From Aselliscus stoliczkanus (Eukaryota; Chordata; Mammalia; Chiroptera; Hipposideridae): a stretch of 64,000 nucleotides of DNA. The notes under the pieces are model-generated. The model was not told the origin of the DNA. It worked only from the letters and a program-made list of their open reading frames with translations, and did no database searches. The stretch is taken from NCBI GenBank assembly GCA_033961575.1, contig CM066728.1, forward strand, positions 101,632,852-101,696,851. The letters run 5' to 3'. The position numbers and the translations under genes were made by a program. Shown here one piece after another: positions 1 through 13,135 of this stretch; position 1 is the first letter of the stretch; every line of letters begins with the position of its first letter.

Positions 1-22
1 CTGGGTCTGTACAAAGGAGGTG

Positions 23-36
23 GTTGCCCTAGCAAC
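23..36. promoter_or_regulatory. Candidate RFX X-box
   Basis: GTTGCCCTAGCAAC has one arm mismatch. It is at the window edge, so context is missing. Confidence 0.3.
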
Positions 37-1670
37 GGTATCTGATAAAAGAAAATATGGCTGACAGGTACACTTACAGATTGCTCCCGAAAGAGAAAAG
101 CTGCTAGGCTGCTACTGCACTCAGCGTTCAGTTATTTAGCAAATCTCGAATTTTAAAGCTGAATCCTCTAATTTCCAAATGCAAAAATTCTCCATGTGAT
201 ATTTATTTAGGCCATGATCAATGGATTTCATAATGTGGTATTTTGTAGTGATTGCTGAGAGTGAATATGCCTTCCAACCCAAAAACAACCACAGCAGACG
301 ATCATTGAGATACACCAGCGAACTCAAAAGGCCACTTTCAAGAAAGATTTGCTCAAAATAAGCATAGCGGTTTTTTTTGTCCAAAGTCTTGAATTAAATT
401 CTTTAATTATGTTCCCCATTTCTTTCTTATTCTTGTGCAGAGCCATGGATTTCATATAAAACATCCAAACTACTTAGAGCCTTCATTATTTTATGTTACA
501 TCAATATTTGTAATTTATGCTGTCATCCTTATTATTAAAGACTAAACATTTCTCAGCCTACTGTGTATCCTGATGACTTTGTTAAACTGAATCTTTCCTG
601 ATAAAATATTTTGTGGCAATAGCTTTAAATATTTTTATAAGAGGCTCTACAACATATGAGGTCACTAGTACTGTCTTCTTGATTATAAAGGATGGATGCA
701 TTTTTTTTCTGAAAAGTTTGCAGATTGCCTGCTCCTGTCAGTTTCCCTAAATGTAGATTGATCTGTTTATAGATTTTACCATAATTTATTAGTGTTGTTA
801 TTCAATCATACAACGATCAGAATCTGAGCAGGAGGGGCAAAAGCCACTGCTTAGTGAACTATTTTGTAATACATATGCTTTTAGTCCCCACTCCTGCCCG
901 CAAATAGCCAGTTCCACTTTCAAAAAAATATGTATGATCCAGGGGAAAAGACCCATGCTCTTCTACGACATTAGTGTCCTAACCTTCATGGGTCTATTAG
1001 CCTAAGAAGTGGCCTTGGGGAGCCCTTCACCTCCTGAGGTCCTAGAGACAGGATGGACGTTACATAAATGACCTCTAAGATTCTTCTTATCTGTGCTGCT
1101 CTGCAAAAATGAGCCATCACTTACTGTGAGCACAGGGCAAACGTTCTGTTTGAGCCCACCCATGCGATTTTGATTAGAGCTTCTTTATCAAGAAGCTTTT
1201 CTTTACAAGTGTTCTCTGCACTAACCCTCCTGATTTCCCTCAGCAAATTAAATCCAACCAGCTTAAAATTCTAGGTAAGCAGTTCATTGTGTAGAGTGCA
1301 CAAAAAAACTCCACAAGATACTACTCAGGGACATTTTAATGCCTTTTGATCTGTCAGGGCCTTGGACTGCAGTACAAAATCCCTTAGACAAACCAAAAAC
1401 CACACAGAAAGAGTGTATTGATTGCTTCTTTAAAATGTGAAATAGCAAAGGGTAGAGTAGCATAGAAATAGACATCTCTCGTCTTCCCTGACATAAGGGC
1501 AGGCTAAGATAACTCCATGGTGGTCCACGATTAATGTGAAGGGCTCTCTAATCAATGTTTCTAAAATTTGAACAGAGCCTTTTTAAAGGAAAAATACATT
1601 AACCCATATACCCATTGTGGATTTGATTTGACTATACTTGTAAATGTGTATAAATATAAAATTAGGTATT
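37..1670. other. No gene seen
   Basis: AT-rich unique-looking sequence with only short scattered open frames. No repeat is recognised. Confidence 0.6.
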
Positions 1671-1684
1671 AAAAACATCTTATG

Positions 1685-2145
1685 GGGCCGGCTGAGTGGC
1701 GCATTGGTTAAGAGCTGGCTTGGGACGCCAGCGGCCTGGTTCAGATCCCACATATGAGGGCCAGTGACACTGCCCTCTACAGCTAAGATACTGAACAACA
1801 GCTCCACCTGGAGCTGGGCTGCTGTGAGTCCCCGGGATGGCATAGCTGCAGCCCCTGTTGCAGTGGGCTGCCATAGGCTACAGTGAGTGGCCCGCAGCCA
1901 GTGGGAGCGGCTGGCAGCCAGCGTGAGCTGCCAATAGCTGCAGTGAGCCACCATCCAGAGGCTGGCGACCGATCTGCCTCATCCGGGAAGAGCAGAATGA
2001 CGATACCAACATGGTCCAGTAAAGCAACGTCCTCTGCAACTAGACTGAAGAACAAAAAGATAGCAACTTGTCTGTTCTCCTTCCCCGATTCCCCAACGCT
2101 ATTCCCCTCCCCCAATTCCCCAATAAAATCTAAAAAAAAAAAAAA
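1685..2145 (+). mobile_element. Long tRNA-headed SINE (Rhin-1-like), full length
   Basis: The head GGGCCGGCTGAGTGGCGCAT has a Pol III A-box-like TGGCGCATTGG and a B-box-like GTTCAGATC. A GC-rich body with repeated GTGAGC/GGCAGCCAG units follows, then the tail TTCCCCAATAAAATCT and an A run. The flanks are a 14-bp target duplication with two differences: AAAAACATCTTATG at 1671-1684 and AAAAATGTCTTATG at 2141-2154. The GC-rich body produces several unrelated open frames of 60-120 codons that are not genes. Confidence 0.92.
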
Positions 2146-2154
2146 TGTCTTATG

Positions 2155-3554
2155 CCCAGAAGACTTAGTCAGCTATAGAAACAAATTTACAAATTAAATG
2201 TGAGCCAAAAGATAAAGCCAATACAATTAAAATTAATGTTATTAATTTAATCGGGTGAATCATCTTGATATGCTGAAGCTTACACTGTTTGAAATTTGAA
2301 TATTATGCTGAATGCCACATCATGGTTTCAAAAGCATTTGGCATGCCTGTGCTGTGTGCCATCCACTATCTCCGTTTCTCTACTCAAACTCATGTGAAAC
2401 CTTTATTTGTATAGTACTTCATGACGTCACTTGGCCTTCACTTCTGGGAAACATAGTTCACTTCCTTAATCACATTCTATTCTTTTCTTACTAGCTAATA
2501 ATTATCAAGGATGTACCATTGGTGCCATGTGGTCTAAGCATAAAAAAAAAAAAAAAAAAAAGAAACAAGCGAGGGGCAAGCTCTAGTGCCATCAGCCATG
2601 TGACCTAATGTAAGATCATCTGATCCACCATTAACTATTTTTTTTCTGTAATCATAAAAACTAAAACCAGAAAATCAAGAAATCATTGTAGGAAATGCAC
2701 AAAACCTCAGTTGGAGAAACAGAAGCTTATAGGATAATTTATGTCTAAAACAAACTATGCCTTTCTTGGTTTCCAAGGTAAGTTTTCTCATAACCCAGTC
2801 TCTTCACACATTTGCACTGTTGATGGACTAGACAAGCAGCACACCCCCTCCTTTCTCCCTGGGAAAAGCCAAATTCTCATTTTTAGACTCCCTTCCAGGA
2901 AGCAGAGGGCACCATGATTTAATTTTGTCCAGTGAGACAAAAGTGGAGGATTGCTTTGGATTAGCAAAGTGTTTTGCTTTCCTGATAAAAGTGACAAGTA
3001 AGAAATGATAAATTATGTGTACTCCTTCTTCCCCATTTCTTCCTTGAATATAACCTTTTATTTATTTATTTTTTGATTCCTGGAGATATATCAGACATCT
3101 CCTCCCATGAGAAGCCAAGGCACGAAGCAATCAGAGAAGAGAGATACGAAGAGCCTGGATCGCTGGTGACTTCTATTTTTTTTTTTTTAATTTTAGATTT
3201 ATTGTTAGGTAAACAATATATGTTCATATTATAGAGATCGTATATCATCTTCCAAATCATCAATTTTTTTATTAAATAAAAAATAAACATGGGGCATGGT
3301 GTGGGACAATATAGATGATAAAATATATCCCATTTATCTCACGTGGTATTTCACATCAGGGTCAATATTTTATGTTCCAAAATTTCACATTATATTTGCT
3401 GCCTTTTTTTTTTTCAAAATTCATTAATTGTACTCGTGTATAATGCTGATACTAACTTGCAGTGGGAAAGATGGCTTTTTTCACAGAAGTTATTGGAATG
3501 GTTTATAAAGCTTGACCCTGTCGCTGAGTACATTTCTGCCCCCAAACCATAGTA
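2155..3554. other. No gene seen
   Basis: Contains a poly-A run (2541-2561). The part 2760-3000, ending GCTTTCCTGATAAAAGTGAC, may be an old interspersed repeat, but I cannot name it. Confidence 0.55.
2541..2561. repeat. Poly-A run
   Basis: A homopolymer of about 19-20 A; the upstream sequence is not recognised as a retroelement. Confidence 0.9.
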
Positions 3555-4010
3555 CTTCCAATTGTCTTGACTCTACTCAATACAAAATTGCCTTCTTCCA
3601 TGTCTTTCGTCTGACATATCCTCTCCTACTAGGGTTTTGCATATGCTGTCCATCTCTCTGGAGTTCTCCTCTGACCCACTCCTACACCTCCTTAGGCCCC
3701 CAACTCACCCTTCAGATCTAACCTAAGGCTTCATGGACTCAGGAAAGCTTCCCGGACCACTGTCTCCCAGCCGAAACCAGGTTCTTTGCTGTAACTTACA
3801 AAAATCCATGTTCCTTTCCTTCTGAGCATGCCTATCAACCAGAAATGACACATTTATTACTGTATTTGAGGGGCAGACTCTTTTACCAAACTCTTTGCTT
3901 TAAATCCTACCTGCCTCATGCTCATTAATGCATCTCCATACCTAGCACAGAGTTAGGTACCAGGTAGGTACATGATAAATATTTGTTAAATGAAGGAATA
4001 ATTCAATGAG
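3555..4010 (+). mobile_element. LINE-2 3' fragment
   Basis: Pyrimidine-rich sequence with CATATGCTGTCCATCTCTCT, a frozen TTCCCGGACCAC block, then TACCTAGCACAGAGTTAGGT and AAATATTTGTTAAATGAAGG, the L2 3' end. Confidence 0.75.
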
Positions 4011-5559
4011 TGGAAAAAATGGAAACAATTTAATAATATTTCAAAGACAATGATACTGAAAACCGATAACCTCTATTGGTCATTAGAAATCTTTATTTCA
4101 GTATGTGTATATTAGGTCTATTAAGCTGCAGATCAATTATATGGGTACATGCATTCCTATTCATTTAACAATCCAGTGTCAGTGCTTTGGAAATTCAGCA
4201 AAGGAGGCAAATTAAATTATGGTTGTGTATATTAGTGTATAGAAAATTAGGTTCTCTGTGAAGCATATTAAGTTGTCTATTACTTACGAACTAAGTTTCT
4301 CTTTTTCTCACTGTTCTTTGCTAGTTAATGATGTTTACCTTTTTAAAGTTCATTTGCATTATAAAATAATAAATGAAAAATCCTACCTAAGATAATTTAA
4401 GTGCTATAAAAAGTGTTATTTCCACTGAAAGTCTGAATCCCATGGAAAGAATGAAGTTTTTAAAATTTGTAGTTACCAAGGCAAAGAGTTTTCACTATAA
4501 TTCCCTTGGTAAATTTCTTAAATGTGACTTTTTCTTCTGTTAGTACAGTTTGCATTGTCTAACTTTTCCAATTTACAGCTAACTCTGTGACCTTTCACCT
4601 AATTCTTGGAATGAAGAGAAAATTATGATTACTTGTCCTAATCCCTTCTTAACACAGAAATCAGGAAGGATAGGTGGTAACTATAAAAGCTAAAGAATAA
4701 AAAATTTAAGATGTAAAGCTAGGAGAAAAAATCTTGCAAACTACATATTTTAAGTGATTAATTTATATTCTGTTCAATATTAAATTATGTATTTTATGAG
4801 ATAGTCCAAATGGTGTGAATAAAATATTAGGGATGATAATTGATACAGAGAAATGAAACACAGTTGTTTGATTTATTTATGATTGAGTCACTTATTTATA
4901 TATTTGCCTCTAACTAGAATTGGCATTTGGTTAGTTTAGTTAAATAAGACCACATTTAGGAACCATGCTGAAAGCTAATAAACCTTCATTTCATTATTCT
5001 AAATTTTGTTTTATATGCCCTGATTTTAAAGACCATCAAATTAGCCATGCATTTTTGTTGTAAAAACAATCCATCATTTCAACATTGGTCAGATATCCCT
5101 ATACTAATAAAATTAATGTCAGTATGATACTCAATCATCAAATTGTGTAAAAACTAGCTCTTACCACCAAGGAAATAGAATTGATCCATCAAAATAAATA
5201 ACCACTAACTCAGATTAGATCAATAATGCACACTGACTTCCCAGAAATTTGAATTCTTAGGTCATGTTATCCCATGAGATGATGAAGTTGAAGGAAGGAT
5301 TTATCTCTGTGAACATGAGAGTCATGAGCTTTATTACGGAAAAAAAAAATTATAGGTTTTAAGACAACTGGGCTTGATATGAAGAGCATGGGGATTATGA
5401 ACTGGAATATGGGAAAAGAACTCATTTGAAGTCCAGTTCAGTTGCAAACCAACTAGTCCATCGACATACTACTGACGTTAAAGATTTTTTTTAACCACTG
5501 TTCAAGGGCATTTGTGGTAGCATAAAAACATGGCACATTTAAGAAATTAAAAGAAACCC
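4011..5559. other. No gene seen
   Basis: Strongly AT-rich; no open frame of note and no recognised repeat. GTTACCAAGGCAAA at 4472-4485 is a weak RFX-like site. Confidence 0.6.
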
Positions 5560-5764
5560 ATGTGTCTGGAAGGAGAGGCATCGGAAGGAAAAGGCATTAG
5601 ATGAGGAATGCAAGAACAGCCAACTCCAGATATATCTCAGGGCTTCGTAGGCCCTGATGTCTACCTTTTGATGCTAAAAGTAATGGAGTGCCATTGAAAG
5701 GATTTAAAAAGAGGGTGATACAATTGAATTGTATTTAAAAAGACCAACTGTGCAATTAGCATAC
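5560..5764 (-). mobile_element. LINE-2 fragment
   Basis: TCGTAGGCCCTGATGTCTAC and GGAGTGCCATTGAAAGGATT fit the antisense L2 body (GGCCATGGTAAG, AGCCACTGGAG-like). It is short and diverged. Confidence 0.5.
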
Positions 5765-6545
5765 CACTCAACAACTACACCAGGCAGTGAACCTTAGAGA
5801 AATGGAAATTTAGGCTCACACAAAAACCTGTACATGAACATTTATAGCATATTTATTTATAGTAGCCAAAAACTAAAAACAGAAGAGATGCCCTTCAATG
5901 AAAAAATGATTAAGAACACTGTGGTCCATCCCTACAATGCATACCATGGAATACTATTCAGCAATAAAAAGAAATGAACTATTGATATATGTAATAACTT
6001 GGATATATCTGAAGGATATTATGCTAAATGAAAAAGCCAGTCTCAGAAGATTACACAGTATATGATTCAATTTACAGAACTGTATTGAAATGACAAAATC
6101 AGAAATTGAGAACAGATAAGTGGTTGCTGGGATTTAGGGATAAAGAAGGAATGGATAATGGGAAGAGGTCGATGGTTACAAAAGAGCAAATAGAGGGATT
6201 CCTGTGGTGCTAGACCTGTTCTGTGTCTTGAATATGGTGGTGGACACAGGAAACTACACATACAATTAAAATTGCATAGAACTAAACACACAAACACACA
6301 CACACACCCCGCAGTACAAGCAAAACTGGGAGAATCTAAACAAGATTGGTAGATTGTATCCATGTCAATATCTGGGTTTTGATATTGTGCTATAGATTTG
6401 CAAGTTTTGTAAATTACCTTTGAAGGAAACTGAATAAAGACTATATGGGGACCTCTCTGTATTGTTTTTTGCAACTTCATGTGAATCTACAAGTAATAAT
6501 TTGTAAAATTATTCATGTGAATCTACAAGAAATAATTTGTAAAAG
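5765..6545 (+). mobile_element. LINE-1 3' end fragment (old)
   Basis: CACACAAAAACCTGTACATG, CCATGGAATACTATTCAGCA and GAGAACAGATAAGTGGTTGC are typical of the end of ORF2 and the 3' UTR of L1. A CA-rich stretch near 6293-6307 and a 36-bp tandem duplication (6478-6549) mark the end. The 137-codon open frame on the opposite strand is antisense to this repeat and not a gene. Confidence 0.82.
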
Positions 6546-6549
6546 ATTT
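6478..6549 (+). repeat. 36-bp tandem duplication
   Basis: CATGTGAATCTACAAGTAAT (6478) recurs as CATGTGAATCTACAAGAAAT (6514). Two copies at the 3' edge of the L1 fragment. Confidence 0.9.
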
Positions 6550-7631
6550 TCTGGTTAGAGTGATTGCAGTGAGCAAGAACAGACGCCAGGAGAAGAGTTG
6601 GGTGGCGGCGGGGAGGATACTTTTGTACTGTTGGTGTTTGCTGCATTTTATGCTGGTAGAAAAGTTTCCCTCAAATACTAGGATTCAGTATGTACAAATC
6701 ACATAGCCTTGTGACTTTGTACTTTATATTTTTGTGTACCTGCCTAAGCTCTCTGATGAGAGATAGCAAACTTTGAAGAACAGGCATTGTGTCTGATAAA
6801 AGTATATAACTCCTATGACAGCCAGCACCAGGCCTCAGATATCAGTTCTTGTTTTTCAGAGAGCTACTGTATGCATGTGCACGAGCTAGGCGTCCACAGC
6901 CCTCCCCAACAGTTTCATCTGCCTCTAATTTGCTGCTACAAATAAAATTCAGAAAATATGAAGGCTATTGCTCTTGCTGTTAGATCTGAATAGCATTCAT
7001 GGTCCTCTGAGGTGTTTATTTAGACCATAGTTCATTGAACCTAAAGTTAAAAGGCTATCTTAGAGAGAGTCCGGCTTCAATCTCCCTCATTTTACAGAGA
7101 AGAAATGTCATGTGACCTTCCTGAAGACCCACGGGCCAAAGGTGGCCGAGAGGCAGATAGGGACTGGCTAGCCTGAGAGCTGGTTTACTTTGAAGAGTGT
7201 CGGGTTAGGAGGAAGGCATCTCAGCAAAGGATTAAAGTTGTTTCTGGCTGACTGAAAGCAGATCCCTCAGTTGGCATCTTCTAGAACAAGACAGTATATA
7301 TTTATTAGCAGATCAGTGATGGGTTCCACAGTGTCTGGGGACCTCTGTACACCACCCTGATAAAACCAGAGGAATCAAAGAAATCATTGCATTCCTCGCA
7401 TACATGAGTAATGGTCATTCCACTTTGTGAAAATGCATTTTGAGAGAAAATATATAGTAACAATGAACTGTCTTCTTTATATGAAGCACAGTTTTCATAT
7501 TTTAATTTAAAGTATGTTTGAGAGATGCAAGGTCACAAATGCTGGGGGCAACTAAGAAAACTATGACAGAATAAATAAGGAATTATCAAAGGAAAATATC
7601 AGAATATAGTGGGGTGTTGCCACATAGACCT
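6550..7631. other. No gene seen
   Basis: Only the MIR-like fragment at 7040-7175 is recognised. Confidence 0.6.
7040..7175 (-). mobile_element. MIR-like fragment
   Basis: GGCTATCTTAGAGAGAGTCC and CCTCATTTTACAGAGAAGAA recall the reverse MIR/MIR3 core. Diverged. Confidence 0.4.
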
Positions 7632-7840
7632 GTGGTTTTCAGCCAGACTGCGTATTAGAATCACTTAAGGGTTTGAAAAATATCAGTGTCCAGATACAAA
7701 CCCCAAAACTGAACCAGGGTATTTGGGATGGGACCTTGGCTTTTATTATTTTTCATTACTATTATTATTATTATAATATTAATTATACCTTGGGGATTTC
7801 TAACGTGCAGACAGGTTTGGAAGCCATTGACATGAACCAA
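7632..7840 (+). mobile_element. hAT-type MITE (MER5-like)
   Basis: TGTGGTTTTCAGCCAGACTG and TATTAGAATCACTTAAGGGT at the left mirror GGATTTCTAACGTGCAGACA and GGTTTGGAAGCCATTGACA at the right, the palindromic plan of small Charlie-type elements. A TTA repeat interrupts the centre. Confidence 0.68.
7755..7776. repeat. (TTA)n microsatellite
   Basis: A short TTA run in the middle of a hAT MITE. Confidence 0.9.
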
Positions 7841-9769
7841 AGGCAAGACTATACACTCAAAAATGCTACATCCTGTCCAGAAAAACATTTTTCTCCATTT
7901 ATCTTACTTCCTTTCATCTTTACCAAATAATAGACTTCCTGTATATCAAATTTCATGAGCCATTACCCTCAGTCCTTGCCTAGGATTCCAGAAGTTCAAG
8001 ATGAAGGAGAATATATATCAACCCACAATTGTTATTTAATTCAGGACAAATACAAATATTCCAATGGACACTGTAATACCAGATGCATGAAGAAAAAAAT
8101 ACACCCAGCCCTCGATTATTTTGCTCATAGTCTTGGGTCCCAATGTGAACACATCTCTTCAAATGGACCTGGTTCAAAGGTGATGACATAAAACTAGAGC
8201 TCATCTTGACCCTCTTCTTTTGAAAATGGCTCTAATCTCAGATTATTTACTAGGTGTGCTTTCCATGTCATGTAAACAGCACTTTTTTGTGACATTCTCA
8301 GACAATATTCCAAAGAGCATTTCATCAAATAATACCCTGACTAAGGTTGCCTCCAAATGGGAGAAGAGGCCAAACCTTTGAAACAAAGGAATGAATCATG
8401 GTATGGTGAGATCATGACCAAAAAAACCAGACCACTCCCAAGATAAAAGACAAAATGACACCTTTGACCCACTAGATACCAGATGCACTCTTAGTAGAAC
8501 CAAATTCCTGGGATGTGAAACAGATTTATGCCTTGAGGAATCACTGCTGGTATTTACTACTTATATCTTCTGTGTTCTTTGGAAAAGCTTTGAGGGGTGA
8601 AAGAATAGAAGTAGCCTGAATAAATTTGGTGGCAATTAAATGGGGAAAGGTTTAGGAATTATTTTTATATCTTTGATATGTCTGTGTTCCTCCTTGGAAG
8701 TATGACTCATAGTTAAAAGAATTCATTCAGTGTCTCTTGAATCCTGAATAAGATTTTGTGAACTTAAATAGCTCACATTCTAGTGAAGAAATGAGAGGGT
8801 AATAATCACAAAGGTATCTGGTTAAACCTTAGATATAGAAGTGAGACTAGAGGTTTCCAGGTATCTTTCCCAGGGGGATGAGAAGGCAGGAATCATGAAA
8901 GACAAGAGTCTAGGAATTGCCCCAGACTTTTCTTGTCATGTCATGTGCCCCTGAGCCATTCCAGTCAATGCTACACAGTTTAATTTTATGGCAGAGATGT
9001 GTCCACACCAGAAGCCAAAGACGGCATAGAAACTTTGCTTATGTTACGTGAGCCCTCTCAACAAAATTCTGGTCAATGTGATTCATAAAGTAAAAAAGTC
9101 CCATGTGTGAGTTAATCTTTGGAAGCTGGACGTTAAGCCACAGAATCTGGCCAAATGCCTTGTGCAGGAAATCTGCCTTGAACTGGTTCCCTCTGCTATC
9201 ACCATCATTTGAGAAGAGTCTTCTGCACCAGCTGTCCGTGGGGGAGGTGGGGGGACCTATTTTCTATGTCATTCTGGCAAAACATGAATGACTTACCTAT
9301 TGAAAATAAGAAGCCAATACAAAGGTCAATAATGTGGGTATATTTGAAAGAGGAGGAGTTGACTTTCTTGGAAAAGCAGACTTAGGGCAAGGATGGAAGA
9401 CGAAACAAAATTTTATAAAGCTTCATATCCTCTAGGAGATGCTAGCAAAGTGTTCTAGTAGTGGGGATAACACTAAAGAAGAGGTTCCATTCAGCAGCTG
9501 GAAATGAGTGGCTACTATTAAAACCTGAGCAGTCAGACCAAAACATTTTTGTTTTTTAATATACTAAGAAAATTCCCTTTAAAGAGATGATGGAGTTGTG
9601 AGGTCTTCATCATCATCACAGCAGATTCAGGGTAAGCCACAGCACAAGAGTCCTAGATACAGATCAAGACCTGGAGAGTCGGGCAATGCTTAATTAAGAC
9701 TCTGATAGGTTATCAAACTAGTAAACACATTTAAAAATTATTAAATCACTATTGGCAACAGAACAGAAG
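7841..9769. other. No gene seen
   Basis: Overlapping 74-85 codon frames around 7.67-8.20 kb occur on both strands and have no recognisable motif. The part 8950-9290 may be an old repeat. Confidence 0.55.
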
Positions 9770-10360
9770 AAAAAGGAACAACCTCTTAAGCTATCAGCAG
9801 CAGTTGGGCAAGATCTATCAACATGTTAACATGATACTTTTGACCAAATATTCCACTTTGGATAATACATCCTAAATAAGTAATCAGCAAATGTATAAAG
9901 ATATTTGTAGAAATGTACCCATCCTGATGTTACATTGATATTAAAAATTAGAAATATCTCACTGGCCATCAGGTGGAAATTTGTTACATAAATTACAGGA
10001 GGGTCAACAGAATCCCAGGTGACCATTAAAAAGCATGATGGAAATGTTGGGGTATTGTGTACATGAAAAATTGTCAATAACATTTTTTATAGTCAAGTCA
10101 AAATGCTGATAAGGAATAGTATAAATAGTAAAATTCCATTTTTATTTTAAAATGTATATACACAGAAAACTCTAGGAAATATAAATTTAAATGCTAAAGA
10201 ATATACAACAGAGGATAAGCAATAGTTACATTTTGTCCTGAGCTTCTTTATGTCCTTTATTATGTATTATGGATAATTATACTTCCTTTATTTCATATTT
10301 CTATATTTTTTGAAACTTTACAATAATTATATAGCATGTTATCATTAAAAAAATAAAACA
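9770..10360 (+). mobile_element. LINE-1 3' end fragment (old, L1M-like)
   Basis: TATTCCACTTTGGATAATAC, GTGACCATTAAAAAGCATGA and TTTGAAACTTTACAATAAT follow the order found in old L1 3' UTRs, with an A-rich end at 10347. Divergence is high. Confidence 0.6.
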
Positions 10361-11043
10361 ATGACTCTATTCCTGTTTTGTTTGTTTTTTAACTCTGAAT
10401 TGAACAGGCTTTAGAGGTTTGTGGCTATCAGAGGTCAGGAACAAGAGTTTAGGAATCCTGAGTGCCATGTCAGTTAGGAACCAGTGTGACAAGTGTCAGG
10501 AGAGCAAAGGCCACCTGCCCTGACCATGGGTCACATACACTCTGATAGAAAAGCTAAATATTTAATTACTTTCCAAGAATGAGGTACTCAGAGGAATCAC
10601 TTAGCAATCATAAAAAATGCCTCATTCTTCTAGGCCTGTCTATAATTTTTAATACTGTCAATCATGCTTTCCTTTCCAGAATTATTTTCTTCCTTAACTT
10701 TCAATGAATCACTCTCTCCTGCATGGTTAAAAGGAAACTCCAGGCTGTGTGAATGCTTTTTAAACTCTTTGCTGATTCCTCTCTTGTTCTCATCCTGTGA
10801 AAATAAGTATTCCCTAGGATTCCCTCCTTAATCCTTGTTTTAAGATTTTGCACTGTTCCTGAAAATTTTGTACTTAGTCTCATTTATTCCTCATTAGCTT
10901 TGCCCACCAACGTTAGGACCCAGACACAAACTTTTTCCTGGATTCTTGTACCACAAACCCATCTCTTCTTTGGACATTGACAATTAATGGCCGAAAGACT
11001 CCTAAAAGACAGTGAAAGCCAAAGTAAATGTATTACTGTCCCC

Positions 11044-11044
<1 letters not shown>
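10361..11044. other. No gene seen
   Basis: AT-rich; nothing recognised before the CA repeat. Confidence 0.6.
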
Positions 11045-11091
<47 letters not shown>

Positions 11092-11094
11092 ACA
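11045..11094. repeat. (CA)n microsatellite
   Basis: About 23 perfect CA units. They create spurious His/Thr and Cys/Val frames on both strands. Confidence 0.98.
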
Positions 11095-11099
11095 TAATA

Positions 11100-11540
11100 C
11101 TTCTGTCATCAACTCCTGCAAATACCAGAGCCTTCAGAGTCATCCTCAACTCTTTGTTCCTCGTTATTCCAAAAAGTCCTATAAATTCTGCTTCCTAAAC
11201 AACTCACATATTTCTACCTCCATTGCCACTACTTTGGTTTATGTTTCTTTAGGTCCTTTTTTAAATGGCCTGTAAGTCTTACACCAAGCTAAGCTTTCTC
11301 CTGATATGCAACCTAATCACATCTTCTTTCTATTTAAATTCTTCATGAAATTATCATTGCCGTCAAATTCTCCACAACCTTTTCTTACCTTTTCAGATTC
11401 AACTCTGCTTACCTCCACATGTATACTGTACCCCTAAATTCTGCTAGAAGTACTGTACTTCCTTATGCCTGCATACATTTTTTTTTTAGTTCCCTCTACT
11501 TTCAAGATTCAGCTCGCCAAGGATCCCCTCCAAAGCCACT
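11100..11540 (+). mobile_element. Possible LINE-2/CR1-like fragment
   Basis: CATCCTCAACTCTTTGTTCC, CACATATTTCTACCTCCATT and TCAAGATTCAGCTC recall the pyrimidine-rich sense strand of L2/CR1 elements. A CA repeat interrupts the start. Confidence 0.4.
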
Positions 11541-12935
11541 GTGAAGTTGACTAGGAGTGCTCTCCAAAGGAGACAATTCTGTAACAAAAGAGTTATTATT
11601 TAGGAAGCTTGAGATGACATAATCAGGTCAAGAACCAGAATCACTGTCAAGACAAATCAAGATCAGAGAAGTTAAGGAAGTTCATGGCAAAACAATATTA
11701 ACCATAAGGAAAAAGGAAAGGAAGGACAGAAGTAGGAGAGATGACTTTATGGTCAGGATAGTTTAAAGAAATGAGAAAAAGGTTCAAAAAGAGACCTTGG
11801 CTAGTTATTCAGGCAATACATTGACAGTCAGTGCTGGCAAGGCTCTTTTATTTGGAAACTAGGAAATGAAGAAAAGACAAATGTAATTGTAACCATTCCC
11901 CCAATGGTCAATTCACCAGTCTCTGGTGATGATCGATTCAAGTACAGAGACATGTGACCCAAGCTAAACCCTAATTCTCTCCCTTAGGAATTTACAAAGT
12001 GGAATGGAGATAACCAGAGACCACAGGTGTTGTGAGTGGAATTACACCATGACAAGGGCCTAGTGAGTACTGCTTGTGACCTCAGTAGACCAGCCATGGT
12101 TCCCTCCTAATGGTTTGGTTTGGGCTGCCCAGAGTCTGTCACTACATTTCCTTTCTGACCTGAGTCCACCAAAGCTCTTCCAAGCAAGTTGGAGACAACT
12201 ATGTTCAATGTGATCACTTTTATGGAAAAAAGAAAGGGGCTTACAACTTAGATTTAAAACAACAAAATTAATCCAGACCCCAGGAATGTGTTGATTTTCA
12301 ATGGCGGAAGGCACCTGCTGACTTCCAGGACAGTTAGCCAGCAGCACTCCTTGTTGGCATGGTGGCCTCTCGTTGGCATCACGAAACTTGACTGTACATA
12401 TTGCAAAAACACTCACCAGAGATGGGCGGACACCCGTGAAGAGTGGCCCCTAATGGAGAGCAAGCTGTCCCTTAGGTGAAGCTGTAGTATACGCTCTCTC
12501 CCCTGGAGGATCCCTCAGAAAGAACGTTCCTAAACACCCTGCCACTTGCAATTAGTGAACAGGTCGACCATTTCGTTTTTAAAAGTCTGCTTTCCAGCAG
12601 ATACATAATGAAAGTACAATGTTGGAAGAAATGAGCCAGGATTATCCTAGAGAGAGAAGTAGCCATCCAGTCCTAACAAAGTAAAATAATTCCAGGAGAG
12701 TCACTGTTCAAATTGACTCAGGTAGTCCAAGCAGAGATGACCACCAGGACTGATTTAAGCCAAGGCTATGACTAGGAAGATACACTCTGACACATCCAAA
12801 GACTTGGGCGAAAACAGGGAAACAAATGGTAGGGACAGCGGTCAGCAGTACAAGATGCCGAGGATGATTCAGGATGAAGAAGACCAAGTCCTGGAAGAAT
12901 CTCTGTTTGGATAGCACTTTCTAAGATGTCCCTCA
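11541..12935. other. No gene recognised
   Basis: A 118-codon minus-strand frame (12060-12416) begins MSVFAICTVK but has no motif I know and is opposed by a 63-codon frame. The block 12050-12930 is less AT-rich than its surroundings and could be an unrecognised repeat or decayed retrocopy. Confidence 0.5.
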
Positions 12936-13135
12936 CGCCACAAGTTCATTACCCTATGACAGCATTTTCCCTGCTGAGATCACTGACTGTCCTGTCAATA
13001 TTCCCCACAAAAGTGAGTTCATGAAGAAGAGGAATTGCGTGTTCATCTCTGGGTGCCCGGCATTTAACAGAGTACCTGACACAGGGCAGACCATAAATGG
13101 TTGCTGAAATCCTGTTGAATAAATTCGGGCATTAG
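12936..13135 (+). mobile_element. LINE-2 3' fragment
   Basis: GGCATTTAACAGAGTACCTG, ACACAGGGCAGACCATAAAT and GTTGAATAAATT match the L2 3' end. Confidence 0.6.

Noticed and set aside
1685..1780. Possible tRNA gene at the SINE head
   Set aside because: A- and B-box-like sequences are present, but the cloverleaf is not maintained and the unit is repeated with target duplications; it is a SINE.
1583..2197. Open frames of 104-123 codons on both strands
   Set aside because: They lie across a GC-rich SINE body; similar frames recur in the related copy at 33.0 kb, so they are repeat artefacts.
4472..4485. GTTACCAAGGCAAA as an RFX site
   Set aside because: One arm is degraded and no CCAAT is nearby; too weak beside the better sites.
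6067..6480. 137-codon minus-strand frame
   Set aside because: Antisense to an L1 3' end; Cys/Val stretch comes from CA repeats.
12060..12416. 118-codon minus-strand frame
   Set aside because: No recognised domain, no supporting signals; kept only as a note in the interval entry.
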